From NCBI RefSeq assembly GCF_030253575.1, contig NC_080557.1:42732501-42796500 (forward strand): DNA of 64,000 nt, written 5' to 3'. The notes beneath the pieces were generated by a model that did no database searches, had not been told where the DNA came from, and saw nothing but the letters and a program-made list of their open reading frames with translations. The first letter of the stretch is position 1, and the number at the start of each line of letters is the position of its first letter. Below are positions 10,915 to 22,584 of this stretch, piece by piece. A program made the translations under genes and the position numbers. Origin of the DNA: Rhododendron vialii (Eukaryota; Streptophyta; Magnoliopsida; Ericales; Ericaceae).

Positions 10915-13579
10915 TGTAGAGACCCGTATTTTTTAGCCGTATTTTTCTTTTGCAATCGTACAACTTGTCGAGATAGACGGTGTGGATTTATGGTGTGACG
11001 TGCTCGTGAAAGAATATAAGGATAGTTGTGCGAGAGGTGCACGTGTGTGTGGGGTGGGAGCATGGGATTACTCCCCATGCCAATAATTTCCGAGGAGAAT
11101 CATTTCTCCCATTTTCTCTCTTTCTCACACTCTCGGCCGAACTCTCTCCCTCACCTTCCGAAAACTTCCTCCTCTCTTCTCTCTTCGATTTCATCCACCT
11201 AGGGTGTAATTCCGGATAAGGTCCAAGAATTAAAGTTGTTATACGAAGCACGGGTTTTCCGAATATCCAAGAAAAATCGTGATCGAATCACGTGAGAACT
11301 CGATTGACTTGGTCAAAGGGCCGGATTTTGCTCAAAATCAAGCCCGAGCTTCCGACCCCCAAAAAAAGTTAAAAAGAGGGCCCTCAAAATTTTATGATCC
11401 CTATATATAAATATTCCAAAAAAAAATTGCACTAGTATCCTTTATACAAAATAGGCCAAATTGAAATTTAGAAGCGACAAAATAGAGCTAAATGATGGAA
11501 TTACTCATTAGTAACACTAAGGCGTTAAAAAAGAAAAAAAGAAATGGCCGGAGCCTGGAAGATATTTTCAGTTCGGTGATTGCAAAGTACTCAATCAGGT
11601 CCTATCTCCTACGCTACCATCTCTGTTGGATTATCAAATTTTTTATAGTTAGAGGGAATTAGAGAGAAAAAGAACTCCTAAAAGAAACGCCGCGCAGCCG
11701 ATCAAAAAAAAAAAGGAAAGAAAGAAATGCAAACGCTTGAGGAGTCGAAAGGGAGGGAAGATATAGGGAGGCATCATTCAAGAGGTTCGCTTCCGGCCTC
11801 TAAAACTTATGAGCCGGCCTTGCTCAAAATCCATGAGGTAGGAATTTTTTTATTCTTGTTATACGTTTATATGATGTTTATGTACCTAGATCGTGCTTTG
11901 TTTCATGCTCGAGGTTAGATTTTGTATTTCGGTCGAATTCGAAAATTCTGCTCGTTTTTTGAGTTTCAATCCAACTTCAAACGGCCATAACTTTCTCATC
12001 CGATATCCGTTTCATGCAAACTTTATATCAATTTCAAGGTCTTGAAGTCAACTTTTCATTACCACTAGAACCTTAAACCTCTTTGTACATAGAAAGTTAT
12101 GATTTATTTGAGTGGAGGTGTGTTAATCTATCACGTTGCTACGTGACAGATTTGTGTTGCCTCTATAAACACCTGTTTAATCATCCTTGGAGTGCAGATT
12201 TGACTAGGGTTCCTTCGTATCTTTTAAGCTTCGTTCAATCGCGCAACTTTTGGGGCTGGAATCACTCAAAAATATTAAGAACTCGATTTATAGTGATTTT
12301 TAGAAAATTAAGTTGTAATCTAGAAATTTGGGCAGTATAGTGTACAGAGCTGCGTTTTTCATCGTTTGTTACGGTTAAACGACGCTATTGGTTATGGGTC
12401 CTTATGGATTTTAAAGATCGGTAAGTTTATGATGTTTTGGCGTTTGAATTATTGAAAAGTATCGAGTATGAAATTTTTAATGAATTTTCAAACACTGACT
12501 ACTCTACTGTCTGGATTGTTTTTGTTGTTGGGGTATCGATCCCCATGTTCTCTGGGACAGTTTTGGTCCGTTTGATTCTCGTTCAACAGTTTAATTCTCC
12601 ATCACTTCTAACACCTTTTAAATATCGTTAAATCATCTCTAAGCTTGATTACTCGAGTTCCGATGATTCGTTGATCCTTCAAACTCTTTTGGCGCTCGTC
12701 TATGAGATCTAAGCATCAATATTAGCGGGTGGTATATTGTAGAGTCGCTATGAGGTTGATACGATATTGTGATATACTAAGAGGAAAAAGGCGTGTACTC
12801 ATTTATCAATCGATGTTCTATTATGATTGATCGTTTGGAATACATTGAAATGTGATTATCGATGTGTGTTTGACCTATAAGTCGGTTTGATTGACGTGCT
12901 TTATTGTGTCATGAGATTAGAGAAGTGTTTGTTGAAGGGGTTGTATGATTATTGGGATTCGAGTGGCTGTAATTGAGAATTGGAATGAGGAAGCGGCTGC
13001 AACACAATTGGCGGTAATGCAGAATGCAACGCATGGGGTGGTAATGTTGTGACCCAAATAATGAGTGATGTTGACTGCAACGCAAGGGGTGGAAATGCAA
13101 AGTGGTTGAAATTATGAGAAGTGTCAAAATGGTCGAGAACCTATTGTGAGTACGTTTGATTGATGTGAGTATATTAATGTTTCTACATGACATGCGAACT
13201 GTTAGGAATACTTACAAGATGTTTGGAACCCTTTGGCCATAGCCTGCCTTCCGTTGTGATAAACTCATGTTTCTCATGTTCACTTATCGAATTCTTTCAC
13301 TCTCTGTGCATACTTCATCGCATTTTCACATAGCTTGAGTATAGATTTCTCTACTGGGTTAGTGTAGCTCAACTTATCATTTTCAGGTACACTACAGGGA
13401 CACAATCTTGAAGGGTGTGAAATGCATGTAGATATCACAGGCTAAAGTTATTTTCCGGAGTACTTGTCTTCCTTTGTAAATCAAACTGAATTATACTATT
13501 TTTTCATATTTTGGAATACTGTACCTATTGGGCAGATTTGTGAGATTCGGGAACTGTATTGTAATTTGGGGTAATCTAT
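10915..13579 (+). mobile_element. Possible degenerate Ty3/gypsy LTR
   Basis: The stretch begins TGTAGAGACCCGTATTTTT, which resembles plant gypsy LTR starts, and includes a pyrimidine-rich stretch (11095-11190), and near 13355 a segment GGGTTAGTGTAGCTCA followed by TTTTCAGGTAC that is common in the 3' part of such LTRs. No second LTR, primer-binding site or coding domain was found. The right end runs into a CACTA-like terminus at 13580 without a clear CA end or target duplication. It would be a truncated or solo LTR. An unrelated non-coding region is a fair alternative. Confidence 0.35.
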
Positions 13580-14113
13580 CACTCTAAGAAATTCGGCTTT
13601 TAGCGAGGAAATCAATTCCCTCGCTAAAGGAAGGGTATTGGCGAGGAAATTATGGTTTCCTCGCTAATGGGACAATAGTAGTGTTTTATTGCGTGGAAGA
13701 CGAATTTTTCTCACTATTTCCTTGTCGCTAAAGAGTATTTGCGACAAATTTTCACAATTCCTCGCTAATCATTGCCGCCCAAAACGTCGCAGGGTTTTTG
13801 TATGTAGGCGGGAAAAATAAATTTGCGAGGAAATAAAAAAAATTGTCGCCGAAAGGTTGTGGAGTTTTTTTGTGTCAAACTTATTTTGATGCTAAAGTTG
13901 TAACCATTTTGTATTCTTGCAAAAATAGTGGTTATTTGCGAGGAATGAAGCATTGGTCGCAAAAGTCTATACTTTGTTTGATAGTACAGTAAAAACATTT
14001 TACAAGAAAATGTGATGGTCGCAAAAAAAGTTCAACAAAAAAATATGAGTATTCTTTAAGCATGACCCTTGGTAGTTTTATACCATTGTTGCCGTTTTTT
14101 GAAATAAATGTTA

Positions 14114-14336
14114 CTCCCTCCGTTCCAAATTGGATGTCAATGTTTGATATCTGTGTCAATTTCAATTACTTATATCTTTCAATATGGATCTCAAAATATA
14201 TGCAATATGGATCTTGTTTGATAGTTCTATTATACAAAATTTTCAAACTCATGAAAAATATTATAGATTGAAAGATATAAGCGATGAAAAATGACACGAG
14301 TTTCAAAAATTGTCATCCATTTTGGGACGGAGGGAG
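14114..14336. mobile_element. Stowaway-like MITE
   Basis: The ends are CTCCCTCCGTTCC and the inverse of CTCCCTCCGTCCC, with TA on both sides. It is nearly the same sequence as 2777-3010, indicating recent amplification of that subfamily. It is nested within the CACTA-like region. Confidence 0.8.
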
Positions 14337-15479
14337 TATTATATCTTAGTTTTACAAAAAAAAATTTTGAAATTTATCATAATAATATACATTGTAAATA
14401 ATTTGTCAAGGTTTTGCAAAATACGGATTAATCAGATCATTCATTACAATTAATCGTGTATTCGTTAGACACTTGATCGAATGAGAAATATCATTTTTAA
14501 AAATAAATTTGCATCCCAATGAAGGGACTTTTAATACCTAATCGAGCAAAAAATTTACATGAATGATTTAATCAACACGCACAACAACATCAACGATCTC
14601 GATCGTCATAATTATGTCGCGACCATGTGGTTATTGTACATCAACAATTGCACAAGACTTAGTTTACTATCAATTGCGTCCCAATGAAGGGGCTTTCTCA
14701 ACTCGATTGAGCCAAAATTTTACATGATTGCTTAATCAATAAGCCCAACAAAATCAACGATCTTGATTGTCATTATTATGTCACGGTCGCGTGGCTACTG
14801 TATATTCAACTACTGCACAAGATTTTGTTTACTATTAAGAAAGTTTAACGTATAGATTATAAAGATCATTGTCTAAGTCTATTTTTATAATAGTCGATCT
14901 AAACCGTTAGGATTTCACCTTTTACTGATCACATCATTTCTACTAAAATTTGAGATCATCAGATATTGTCAATCATATGATCGGAAGACATTAATGCGTT
15001 CGGAGGCATTAAAGTCTTTATGGTGCATCACTCGAGCCCACATTGTGGTCTTTTTTTGCCATAATACAAACTGTCTATCTTTTACATAATATGAATTAGA
15101 TTATTTTTGTACCAGCATGAAGTTAATCACATATCGTTGGACGTCGTTTGATCATAACAAAACGTATTGTTTTATCAATGAATTTGTATCCCGATCGATG
15201 AAGTGGCTTACTAAACTCGATTAAGCCAAAATTTATGTGACTGATTTCATCAATAAAAAAATAAAATTAACGGGGTCGATCGCTAAAAAAATTTATGCAA
15301 GAAATTATGTTTGATGTTGTATTTCAATTGTTATATATGTAGCACTATTATAAAAAAAAATTAATATTTACAAAAGAAAATCATTCAGTGAGGAATAATT
15401 TTCGTTGTCATTTGCCCGAAAATTTCCAATTAGTGGCGGAATTGGGCCAAAAGGGGAATATTAGTCCTGCAAAAACTCT

Positions 15480-15669
15480 GGCCACTCATTCTGCTCTTCT
15501 TTGATTCCACTCTCCACAGTCCACACCAGGGAGGCAGCGACGCCGCCCACTCCCGCACTCCGCCCACGCCGACGTCCACTCCTCCTCCCGCCGACGATCG
15601 ATCCACACGGCAGTCCACTCCTCCTCTCGCCGACGATCGACCCACACCCACAGTGGTACCACTGGTACG

Positions 15670-15731
<62 letters not shown>

Positions 15732-15850
15732 GTCACAGCCACAGAGCTTCACCATCCGGTCCATCACTATTTTGATTTTCCTTCAAAAACAAAAACAAAG
15801 AACTCTACATTGATCTCGATCTAGATCTGGTTGTGGGTTGCGCCTTTGTG
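15480..15850 (+). other. Candidate 5' leader exon and promoter region of the lectin gene
   Basis: A GC-rich pyrimidine-type leader stands out from the AT-rich surroundings. It holds a 36-38 bp imperfect tandem duplication (CCACTCCTCCTCYCGCCGACG at about 15575 and 15613), a CT microsatellite and then a TTTTCCTTCAAAAAC stretch. The lectin start codon at 17694 is preceded by a good acceptor (GAAAATCCAG at 17659-17668), so its leader should be spliced from upstream, and this is the best candidate. There is no transcript evidence, so the link is inference. Confidence 0.45.
15675..15728. repeat. (CT)n microsatellite
   Basis: An almost pure CT dinucleotide run of about 54 bases lies within the candidate lectin leader. 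Such tracts are common in plant 5' untranslated regions and vary in length. Confidence 0.9.
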
Positions 15851-16709
15851 GGTTCTCTCACGGTCTCACCCTTGATCTTTTTGACGAACTCCAAAAAACA
15901 AAACGAGAAACAAGGGTCTCCAGATGCTTAACCCTGAGTATTCATACTTGGGTGAAATTGGGTGGGGATCTCCAAGACTCTTTGTGCTTCGTTTGTATTG
16001 TTTCTGTTACTGATAGCTTTTAGCAATTACTTTTCCTGAAATTCAGCTATCGATTTGGTTTATTTATTTTCTGCAACCATTCTGTGATTTGCAATTTACC
16101 ATTAACCTCTGTTGTATGACCCTAGATTTCATGATTTTTGTGTGCGTATAAGAAGTACGTTAATGGAAAAATACCCTAAGTTGACAACACAGGAAGATGA
16201 ATTTTCCTTCGCTATATGCTCTCAATAGCCTGAAACTTTGTAGTGTGTATCTCTTGTTTGTAACTTTGTATTGTAGGTGATGGTCCTGAATCCTGATGGA
16301 TCCAGACCTTTTATGTTTTTTTGGTATTTGATGGATCCAGACCTACGTGTTATATAACTTATATGACCTTTGTTAGTATTGTATGAAGTCTTCCAATTTC
16401 GCAAGCCACTCCTCTCCTCTACACTCCTATCCTATACTCTAAGTTTTAGTTTTAGGACTTGGGTTTTGTAAGATCTTGCTTGTTGCAGTGTGTGATCTGA
16501 TAGGTGACCAATACAAATACAAATTGCTGTTGTTGCTCGGTGACCACTTCATAGTAGATTAAGCCCCCGTCTATTGTTTCTAATCTGTTTAGCTCTTTCA
16601 GGTCTTAAAGCATAGTTTCTATGTAACCCTGGGTGAGGGATTGATATGTGAGGTAAGGAAAATTATGGGTTAGGTTTTTCATTTCGGATTCTACTTGAAG
16701 GATGCAATT

Positions 16710-16875
16710 AGTTTTTGGTACTCAACAGTACATTACATAATTGGTACTTCATTGTTGCTTTTTGTTTAAAGGACTTCTGGTACTTAACAACATGATATAG
16801 TACTTCATTGTGGAGGATATTGGAAGGAGGCTTTTGGTACTTAACAGTACATAATATAGTACTTCATCGTGGTTT
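16710..16875. repeat. Three degenerate tandem repeats with GGTACTTAACA
   Basis: The phrase TTTTTGGTACTYAACAGTACAT followed by TAGTACTTCATTGT recurs three times with a spacing of about 70 bp. It lies in the presumed first intron of the lectin gene. No coding meaning. Confidence 0.6.
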
Positions 16876-17693
16876 TTGTTTAGATACTTGATATTATGTT
16901 TTGGAAATTGAGGCGCCATGTTTTGACATTTGGAAATTGTTTCAATTTTCCTGCAATTACTTTTGAGTTTGATGGATTGTGTTATTGGAATAATATAGCA
17001 TATCATTGTATGACAAGAAGCAAAAAAAGAACAATTACCAAGGGTTTTTTTTTTTGTCGCTAAAGAGTTATTTGTGATAAGAAAACGATTTTTTATTTGC
17101 GATGATGAGTTTCTTTGCAAAATGTATTTCTTGTTTTGGGATAAAATTTTATTTCCTCACCAAACATATATATTGGGTGAGGAAACATGTGTTGTTGCTA
17201 TTGAGGGGCCATTTTGCGAGGAATTTTTTCGTTGCTAAGCATTTAAATTTTGCGAGGAAATTCGGGTTGTTGCTATTGAATGCACCCTTTTTGCGAGGAA
17301 ATGATTGGTCGCCAAACATTTATATTTGGCAAGGAACAGGATACTTATAGCGACTAATTTGTTTTACATCAGTGTCCAATGATATTCCTCGCAAAATGGT
17401 TCATTCAATAGCAACGACCAAAATTTCCTTGCAAAAAATAACCCTTTGGCGAGGAAAAAATATTTGGTCGCTAAAAAGAATTGGAGACTACCCATTTGTG
17501 AGGGATGGACGACGAATGAAATTTTGTTGCAAAAGTCTTTTTGTGAGGAGAATTTTGCAGTTAGCGAGAAATATATTTCCTCGCAAAAGGCTTGATTTCT
17601 CGCAGTGTATGTACTATTGTGAGGATTTTTATTTAAAATGGTATTGTTATTTATGTTGAAAATCCAGGGCTTGACAATAGCTGAGCTTGGACA

Positions 17694-18629
17694 TTGAAAA
17701 TGGAAGGATATCCGTTCGGGCATCATCATCATCATGAACATCACAATCCCAGGGATGGAGAAGAATACCCACCACCAGCGCCTCCTCCTAGCTTCAGAGA
17801 TGATGGACCTCCACCTCCTCCTAGCTTCAGAGATGATGGACCTCCACCTCCTCCGCCGCCTTCATATTACGGAGACTATGATCCACCACCACCACCGCAA
17901 GTAAACCCCCATCATCCTGCGTATCACAGTGGAAGTGGAGGCGGAGGATCGTATGATGCCCCCCCGATCTCAGATTTTCATTCTCAACCACCACCATCCC
18001 AGAACTTCAATTATTCGTCATCGGGTCACGGTTACCCTTCCCAACAACCTGCAGATCGGACTGAGTATACTACGGTGGTCCATCATGAACGTGTCGAATC
18101 GGAAGGGCATCACTCCTATCGCCCTCATCTCCCATCGTTCCTTCACCACCATGAACATCAACAGGGCTCTGCCGCTGGTAAGCCTACTGTTAGGGTCTTC
18201 ACCAAGGCCGAGGCTAATTATTCTCTCACTGTCCGTGACGGAAAGGTCATTCTTGCCCCTTCCAACCCCTCCGATCCCTTCCAAGTATGTTTTTCTTTCT
18301 TTTTCTTTCATCATCTCATTACTGAACTCTCAAATTTGCTTTTGTTTCTTAGTAGTTATTACGGATTAATTGCTCCATCTGTAATGTGTTCGGGTATTAT
18401 TGTATCGCAGCACTGGATCAAGGATGAGAAGTACAGCACAAAAGTCAAGGACGAAGAGGGCTTTCCCAGCTTTGCTCTAGTGAATAAGGCCACTGGTCAG
18501 GCCATGAAGCACTCTATTGGCGCTACTCACCCTGTATGTTCATGCTTTACTTACCTACTGCGTATCCATTTTCTATCCTGTAATAGTGTGAACTTTTTCT
18601 TATTTTGATCAAAAGAATTTGATTTTTTT

Positions 18630-18693
<64 letters not shown>

Positions 18694-19746
18694 CATTATT
18701 TGGTTGCGTCCTATTGTAAGTCTGTAATCTGTTAATTGCGACCCCATTATGAGTCCTATGTCCGTATTTAACTTTTTTGTTTGATAATGGCCGTTAATGG
18801 CTCCAGATCAACAACTAACACCTACAGCTATCATCCATCATCTACTTCTAATTAATCGACAAACTAATTAAAACTTTTCCGATTACCAATTAAAAGTGCA
18901 TCCTAATGTTGGGGTCCTGGGGTCATACGACGCAGTTGGTATCACTTTTGATCTAGAGTATTTGATTAAAAAGTCTTTGAATGGTCCATTCAAAAGTTTT
19001 GGGTACAGAGGGAGGTAGCCCATCACCTCAGGCTTTCCTTTGGTAATTGCTACAGGATACATTGTTATTGCCTTTCCCATGCCTACTAGAATGTATGAGC
19101 ACAAATACGAATGTTAATACCTCTTTTCAAGCCAGAATTGTTATTTATGCTATACATGAGGAGCAATTCACTAAATTTGCTAGTCCAAAACAAGTGAACT
19201 ATAAAATGTGGAAAAGCAGGGCATGCTTTTGATCCTTAATGCTTTGAGGCATCTGGAGAAATAAAATAGATAGGGTTTGGAAGGACTCCATGTTATGTAT
19301 AGGATTTGCCACCTTTGTTCCTTGTTTAAATATCTCCTGGGCAACCATTTCTGGCTATATGCTTTCACATTTGGTAATGGTCATGCGGCTATAAATATTA
19401 CTGTGCAGGTGCAGCTGATACCTTATAATCCAGATGTTCTCGATGAGTCGGTATTGTGGACGGAGAGCAAGGACTTGGGTGACAGTTATAGAACTGTGAG
19501 AATGGTTAATAACATTCGCCTCAATGTTGATGCTCTTAATGGTGATAAAAACCATGGAGGCGTTCGCGAAGGCACTACTGTTGTTCTTTGGGAATGGAAG
19601 AAAGGAGACAATCAGCGGTGGAAGATCATTCCCTACTGTAAGTCATTGAACCTCTTTTCCTCATTCGTGGATTATATCTGCCGTTCAGGGAGCCTCTCAT
19701 TTGTCTTTTGCTATTTGATCTCTTTCTGGATGTCCTTTTTGCAGGA
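17694..19746 (+). CDS. EULS3: Euonymus-lectin (EUL) domain protein, EULS3 type
   Basis: The coding exons are 17694-18284, 18411-18533, 19409-19637 and 19745-19746, giving 314 residues. The last codon is split: T ends exon 3 and GA opens exon 4, making the stop. Residues 1-162 are low-complexity: a His cluster near residue 7, then proline runs and a duplicated SFRDDGPPPPP unit. Residues 163-314 form one EUL lectin domain (VRVFTKAEANYSLTVRDG, HWIKDEKYSTKVKDEEGFP, QLIPYNP, then WEWKKGDNQRWKI). EUL proteins bind glycans and sit in the cytosol and nucleus; Arabidopsis EULS3 is tied to ABA and stress responses. No signal peptide and no enzymatic toxin domain are present. The start is the first ATG after a splice acceptor at 17668. 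A 3' untranslated region follows in exon 4. Confidence 0.93.
17790..17855 (+). repeat. 33-bp perfect coding tandem repeat
   Basis: Two consecutive 33-base units beginning AGCTTCAGAGATGATGG encode SFRDDGPPPPP twice (the second unit differs only in its last base). They expand the proline-rich N-terminal region of the lectin in frame. Confidence 0.9.
18634..18689. repeat. (TA)n microsatellite
   Basis: A pure TA run of about 56 bases lies in the second coding intron of the lectin gene. Confidence 0.95.
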
Positions 19747-20981
19747 TGTTGTGGAGTTCCAAGTATGGAAGCTCAGTTGCAATCTATATGGAAGACTTCA
19801 TAGAATATGCTAGTGTACTCTTCATGAGTAGTTTGTGTGTTTCTATCTATGCTGTTTGGAAATCTTTGTTGGTGATGATTCTTCTGCTACCGTTATTAGG
19901 TACTTGGTTTTGGTTTGTTGTGTGCTCTCTCTTGGGCGATGGTTTGTTGTGTGCTCTCTGTTGGGTGATGGTTTGTTGTGTGCTCTCTCTTGGCTTTCCC
20001 AACTGCCAAAAGATAAATTTAAGTAAAGTGGAGTTGGAAACATATTTCGATTGCCATCATTGAATGTATAATATTAAGTTGTGGAAATTTCTGTAGGCCT
20101 AATTTTACTATTTACATCTTTTATGTCAATTTGTTGCTGATGCGATGTAATTGTGCTCATCTCCTCTCCTATGCTTTGCTCATGCTTTTTTTCTTTCCAA
20201 AGCCTACCTTGCCATGTTTGCAGCTCTCTGTTTTTTGTGATTGTACATCAGTTTTCTCCATCATGATTTACCTCCTCTCCATAGGATTTGGATGACCATA
20301 CCTTGCGGTTTCATATACGACCTGTATAAAATCATGCCTGGCATTAGAGATGCACTTCCCTGATCTCTTAGATTTGTTAGTGTTGTGAGTTTCTACTTCT
20401 GGTAGTTATTTGATGAATCTATAAGTGTGGTATGATGCACGGAGCAGGATATATCCCGTAGCTAAATGCTGTTGGGGTCTTCATTGAACGTGGATGAAGG
20501 CTTTCTCTTTTGCATTACAGCCGTCAGTGAGGATCGGTGATGGGCTGACAGGGAGATTGATGGAGACTCGGAGTCGGTGTAGATTGGTGAGATGCTGAGA
20601 GGGAGAGCCTAGAGCCAGAGGTGCAGCGCTGCGTTGAATCTTAAATAGATTTAGGGTTAGTTGTTCACTGAGGCACCTTTTTCGTTTTTTCTTACTGATA
20701 TTTTTGTTTGGACGCCGGTAAGGCACATAAGGCACTGACGCTGTAACAACGTTGACGGAATAGTAATGTATATAATGGGTTAAAGGCAGTGAATAGTATA
20801 ACTCAAACGGTTCAGTTCGGTCTGAACTGAGATGTCTTAACAATAAACTGAAACGGGAAATATTTTTTCTTAAACTAAAAACTGAACCGAACTGTTTGAG
20901 ATACAAAACCAAACAAACCAGTTCTATTTTTGGCTGGTTTGGTTTTTATTTCACCCCTATAAAGCACTATATAAAAAACAA
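19747..20981. other. Lectin 3' untranslated region and spacer
   Basis: The first several hundred bases are T-rich and fit the lectin 3' untranslated region, including three near-copies of a TTGTTGTGTGCTCTC unit (about 19915-19990). Beyond 20480, a minus-strand open stretch of 143 codons (20912-20481) has no recognisable domain and is probably chance or transposon-derived sequence. Confidence 0.45.
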
Positions 20982-21267
20982 GGGAAGTGCTACAATACAC
21001 ACTCCTTATTTGGGTGTGTATCATATGCACCCTCATTGAAATACACTAAAATGTTATGATTCCCAAAATGTTATGAATCTATTGCTAAAAAGTTACGAAT
21101 CATATTGATGAAAAGTTACGAATTTTTAGTATAAAAGTTACGATGCGAAATAAAATGTTATGAATAACCGGTCCTACAAGTAATTTTTTATGAGGTGGCA
21201 CAATATGAACCACACAATAGGTGCATATGGTACACACCTTAAAGGGGTGTGTATTGAAGACTTTCCC
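20982..21267. mobile_element. 286-bp Mutator-like MITE
   Basis: Inverted repeats of about 50 bp (left GGGAAGTGCTACAATACACAC, right the inverse of GGGAAAGTCTTCAATACACAC) are flanked by the 9-bp direct repeat AAAAAACAA at 20973-20981 and 21268-21276. The interior is built of repeated GTTACGAAT-type phrases and is non-coding. Confidence 0.75.
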
Positions 21268-21363
21268 AAAAAACAAATGAGTTTTTTTTTTGACATGAAA
21301 AAACAAATGAGTTTAATCAAACAACTAGCAAGTACTCCGAAGGACGGACACTCAAAAGAAGGT

Positions 21364-22170
21364 GGGTAGAGGAGTGAGTACAACTGTACCTCTGTCGTTT
21401 GCAAAAAAAACACATCTTTTGATCGGAAAGTAATCATCAATAAAAAAACACCACATAGATTTCGTGTGTGGGAACTACATAATAGAGGAAAATGGGGGGA
21501 AAATAACTCGATATAATCTTTTAAGAGGAGAGACAGAAAAAGTTGGACATAACTCTTGTGAGGGAAAAAGATGATGGACATTGGACATAAATAAATCTCC
21601 TTTCAACATAATTCCTTAAACTGATTGGATATGAGCAGTAAAAGGCTCACAGGGAAGTGGTAATGATTCAAACCGTGCTTTGGTCTATTTGGAATGCCCC
21701 ACTTCACAGCCTGATTTTTTCTGTTTCTCCCTTCAAACGACGAAAAGATAGGGAAGAAGAGAGGTTAAATGGACACATGCATACACCAGAGCACTCATTC
21801 TCATGACAGAGCAAATAAATCTCTAGGAAAAATGGGAGGTTATCTATTGTTCACTTAAACTATGACAGAGCAATTTCAATCTCCCGTTTCAATTCCATTT
21901 GCATGAGGCATTTTTACAGACATCTTGGATGCATTAAACTAAGGTCTCTGATTGCGTGATGTGGCGGAGGAGGAGGCGGTGGCGGAGGGGGGAGGCGACA
22001 GAGAGAGGGAGGCGTACACAGAGTATTTGTGTGACTGGAAATTGCTTAGAAAAGGTTAAGTATTTATGGGCCTGCCATTGTAGAATGGACGGTGTAGATT
22101 TATGTAGGGTATAATTCTAGATCGTTGGTTGTCTTTTGGATTCAAAACCAGTCCTATCTTATTATATAGA
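21364..22170 (-). mobile_element. Helitron copy A (5' portion)
   Basis: On the minus strand it starts TCTATATAATAAGATAGG at 22170, a Helitron-type TC start. The next 800 bp match, with small gaps, the first part of Helitron B (28824 down to about 27684). The match ends near 21364. No CTRR-type 3' end was found further left, so this copy is truncated or its 3' part is unlike B. It lacks the MITE that interrupts copy B. Confidence 0.65.
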
Positions 22171-22584
22171 CTAGTGAATGTGCAACGCATTTTAAATACA
22201 ACTAAAATGAATTACAAAACTATTGACCACCCCCACCAACGAATCTGATAAATACTGGAAGATTTGTTTTCTTAAATTAGGTTCATGCCCGTGCCTAAAG
22301 TCATGGCTCAAACGATTGCACACACAAATAGACATTAGACTCACGTGCAATATATCAACCCTTATCCAACAAACCCAACTACGCAAAAAAAAAAAAAACC
22401 AAAAAAACAAAACAAAACAAAACATATTCGTTGGAATTCCCCGTGCTTAAAGCCACAATGTGACATAATAGCGAGTTTGCAATTATCCAAAATTACAAAT
22501 GGGCCAGACAAAGACTAACAACAACAAAGTAAAAAAATGGTCCCACTACCTCAAACATGAACAAAAAAAAAATGGTCCCGCCAC

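Larger units (their letters stand above)
13580..17607. mobile_element. CACTA (En/Spm)-like element or pair of CACTA ends
   Basis: The left end is CACTCTAAGAAATTCGG and the right end is the inverse of CACTGCGAGAAATCAAG, close to the plant CACTA terminus. TAT flanks both ends (13577-13579 and 17608-17610), matching the 3-bp duplication of this superfamily. The subterminal zones 13600-14040 and 17050-17600 hold many copies, in both orientations, of GCGAGGAAA / TTTCCTCGC. No transposase is seen inside. The middle instead contains a MITE and what looks like a gene leader (15.4-15.9 kb). The alternative is two separate CACTA-derived fragments: a possible damaged left end lies at about 17008. Confidence 0.65.

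Noticed and set aside
15430-15824. Overlapping open frames of 73-107 codons on both strands
   Set aside because: They arise from the CT microsatellite and the GC-rich leader; the predicted RERERERE and SLSLSL runs are repeat artefacts.
20481-20912. 143-codon minus-strand open frame
   Set aside because: No domain, no splice context and low-quality sequence such as KNISKKKRKR; it looks like chance or transposon DNA.
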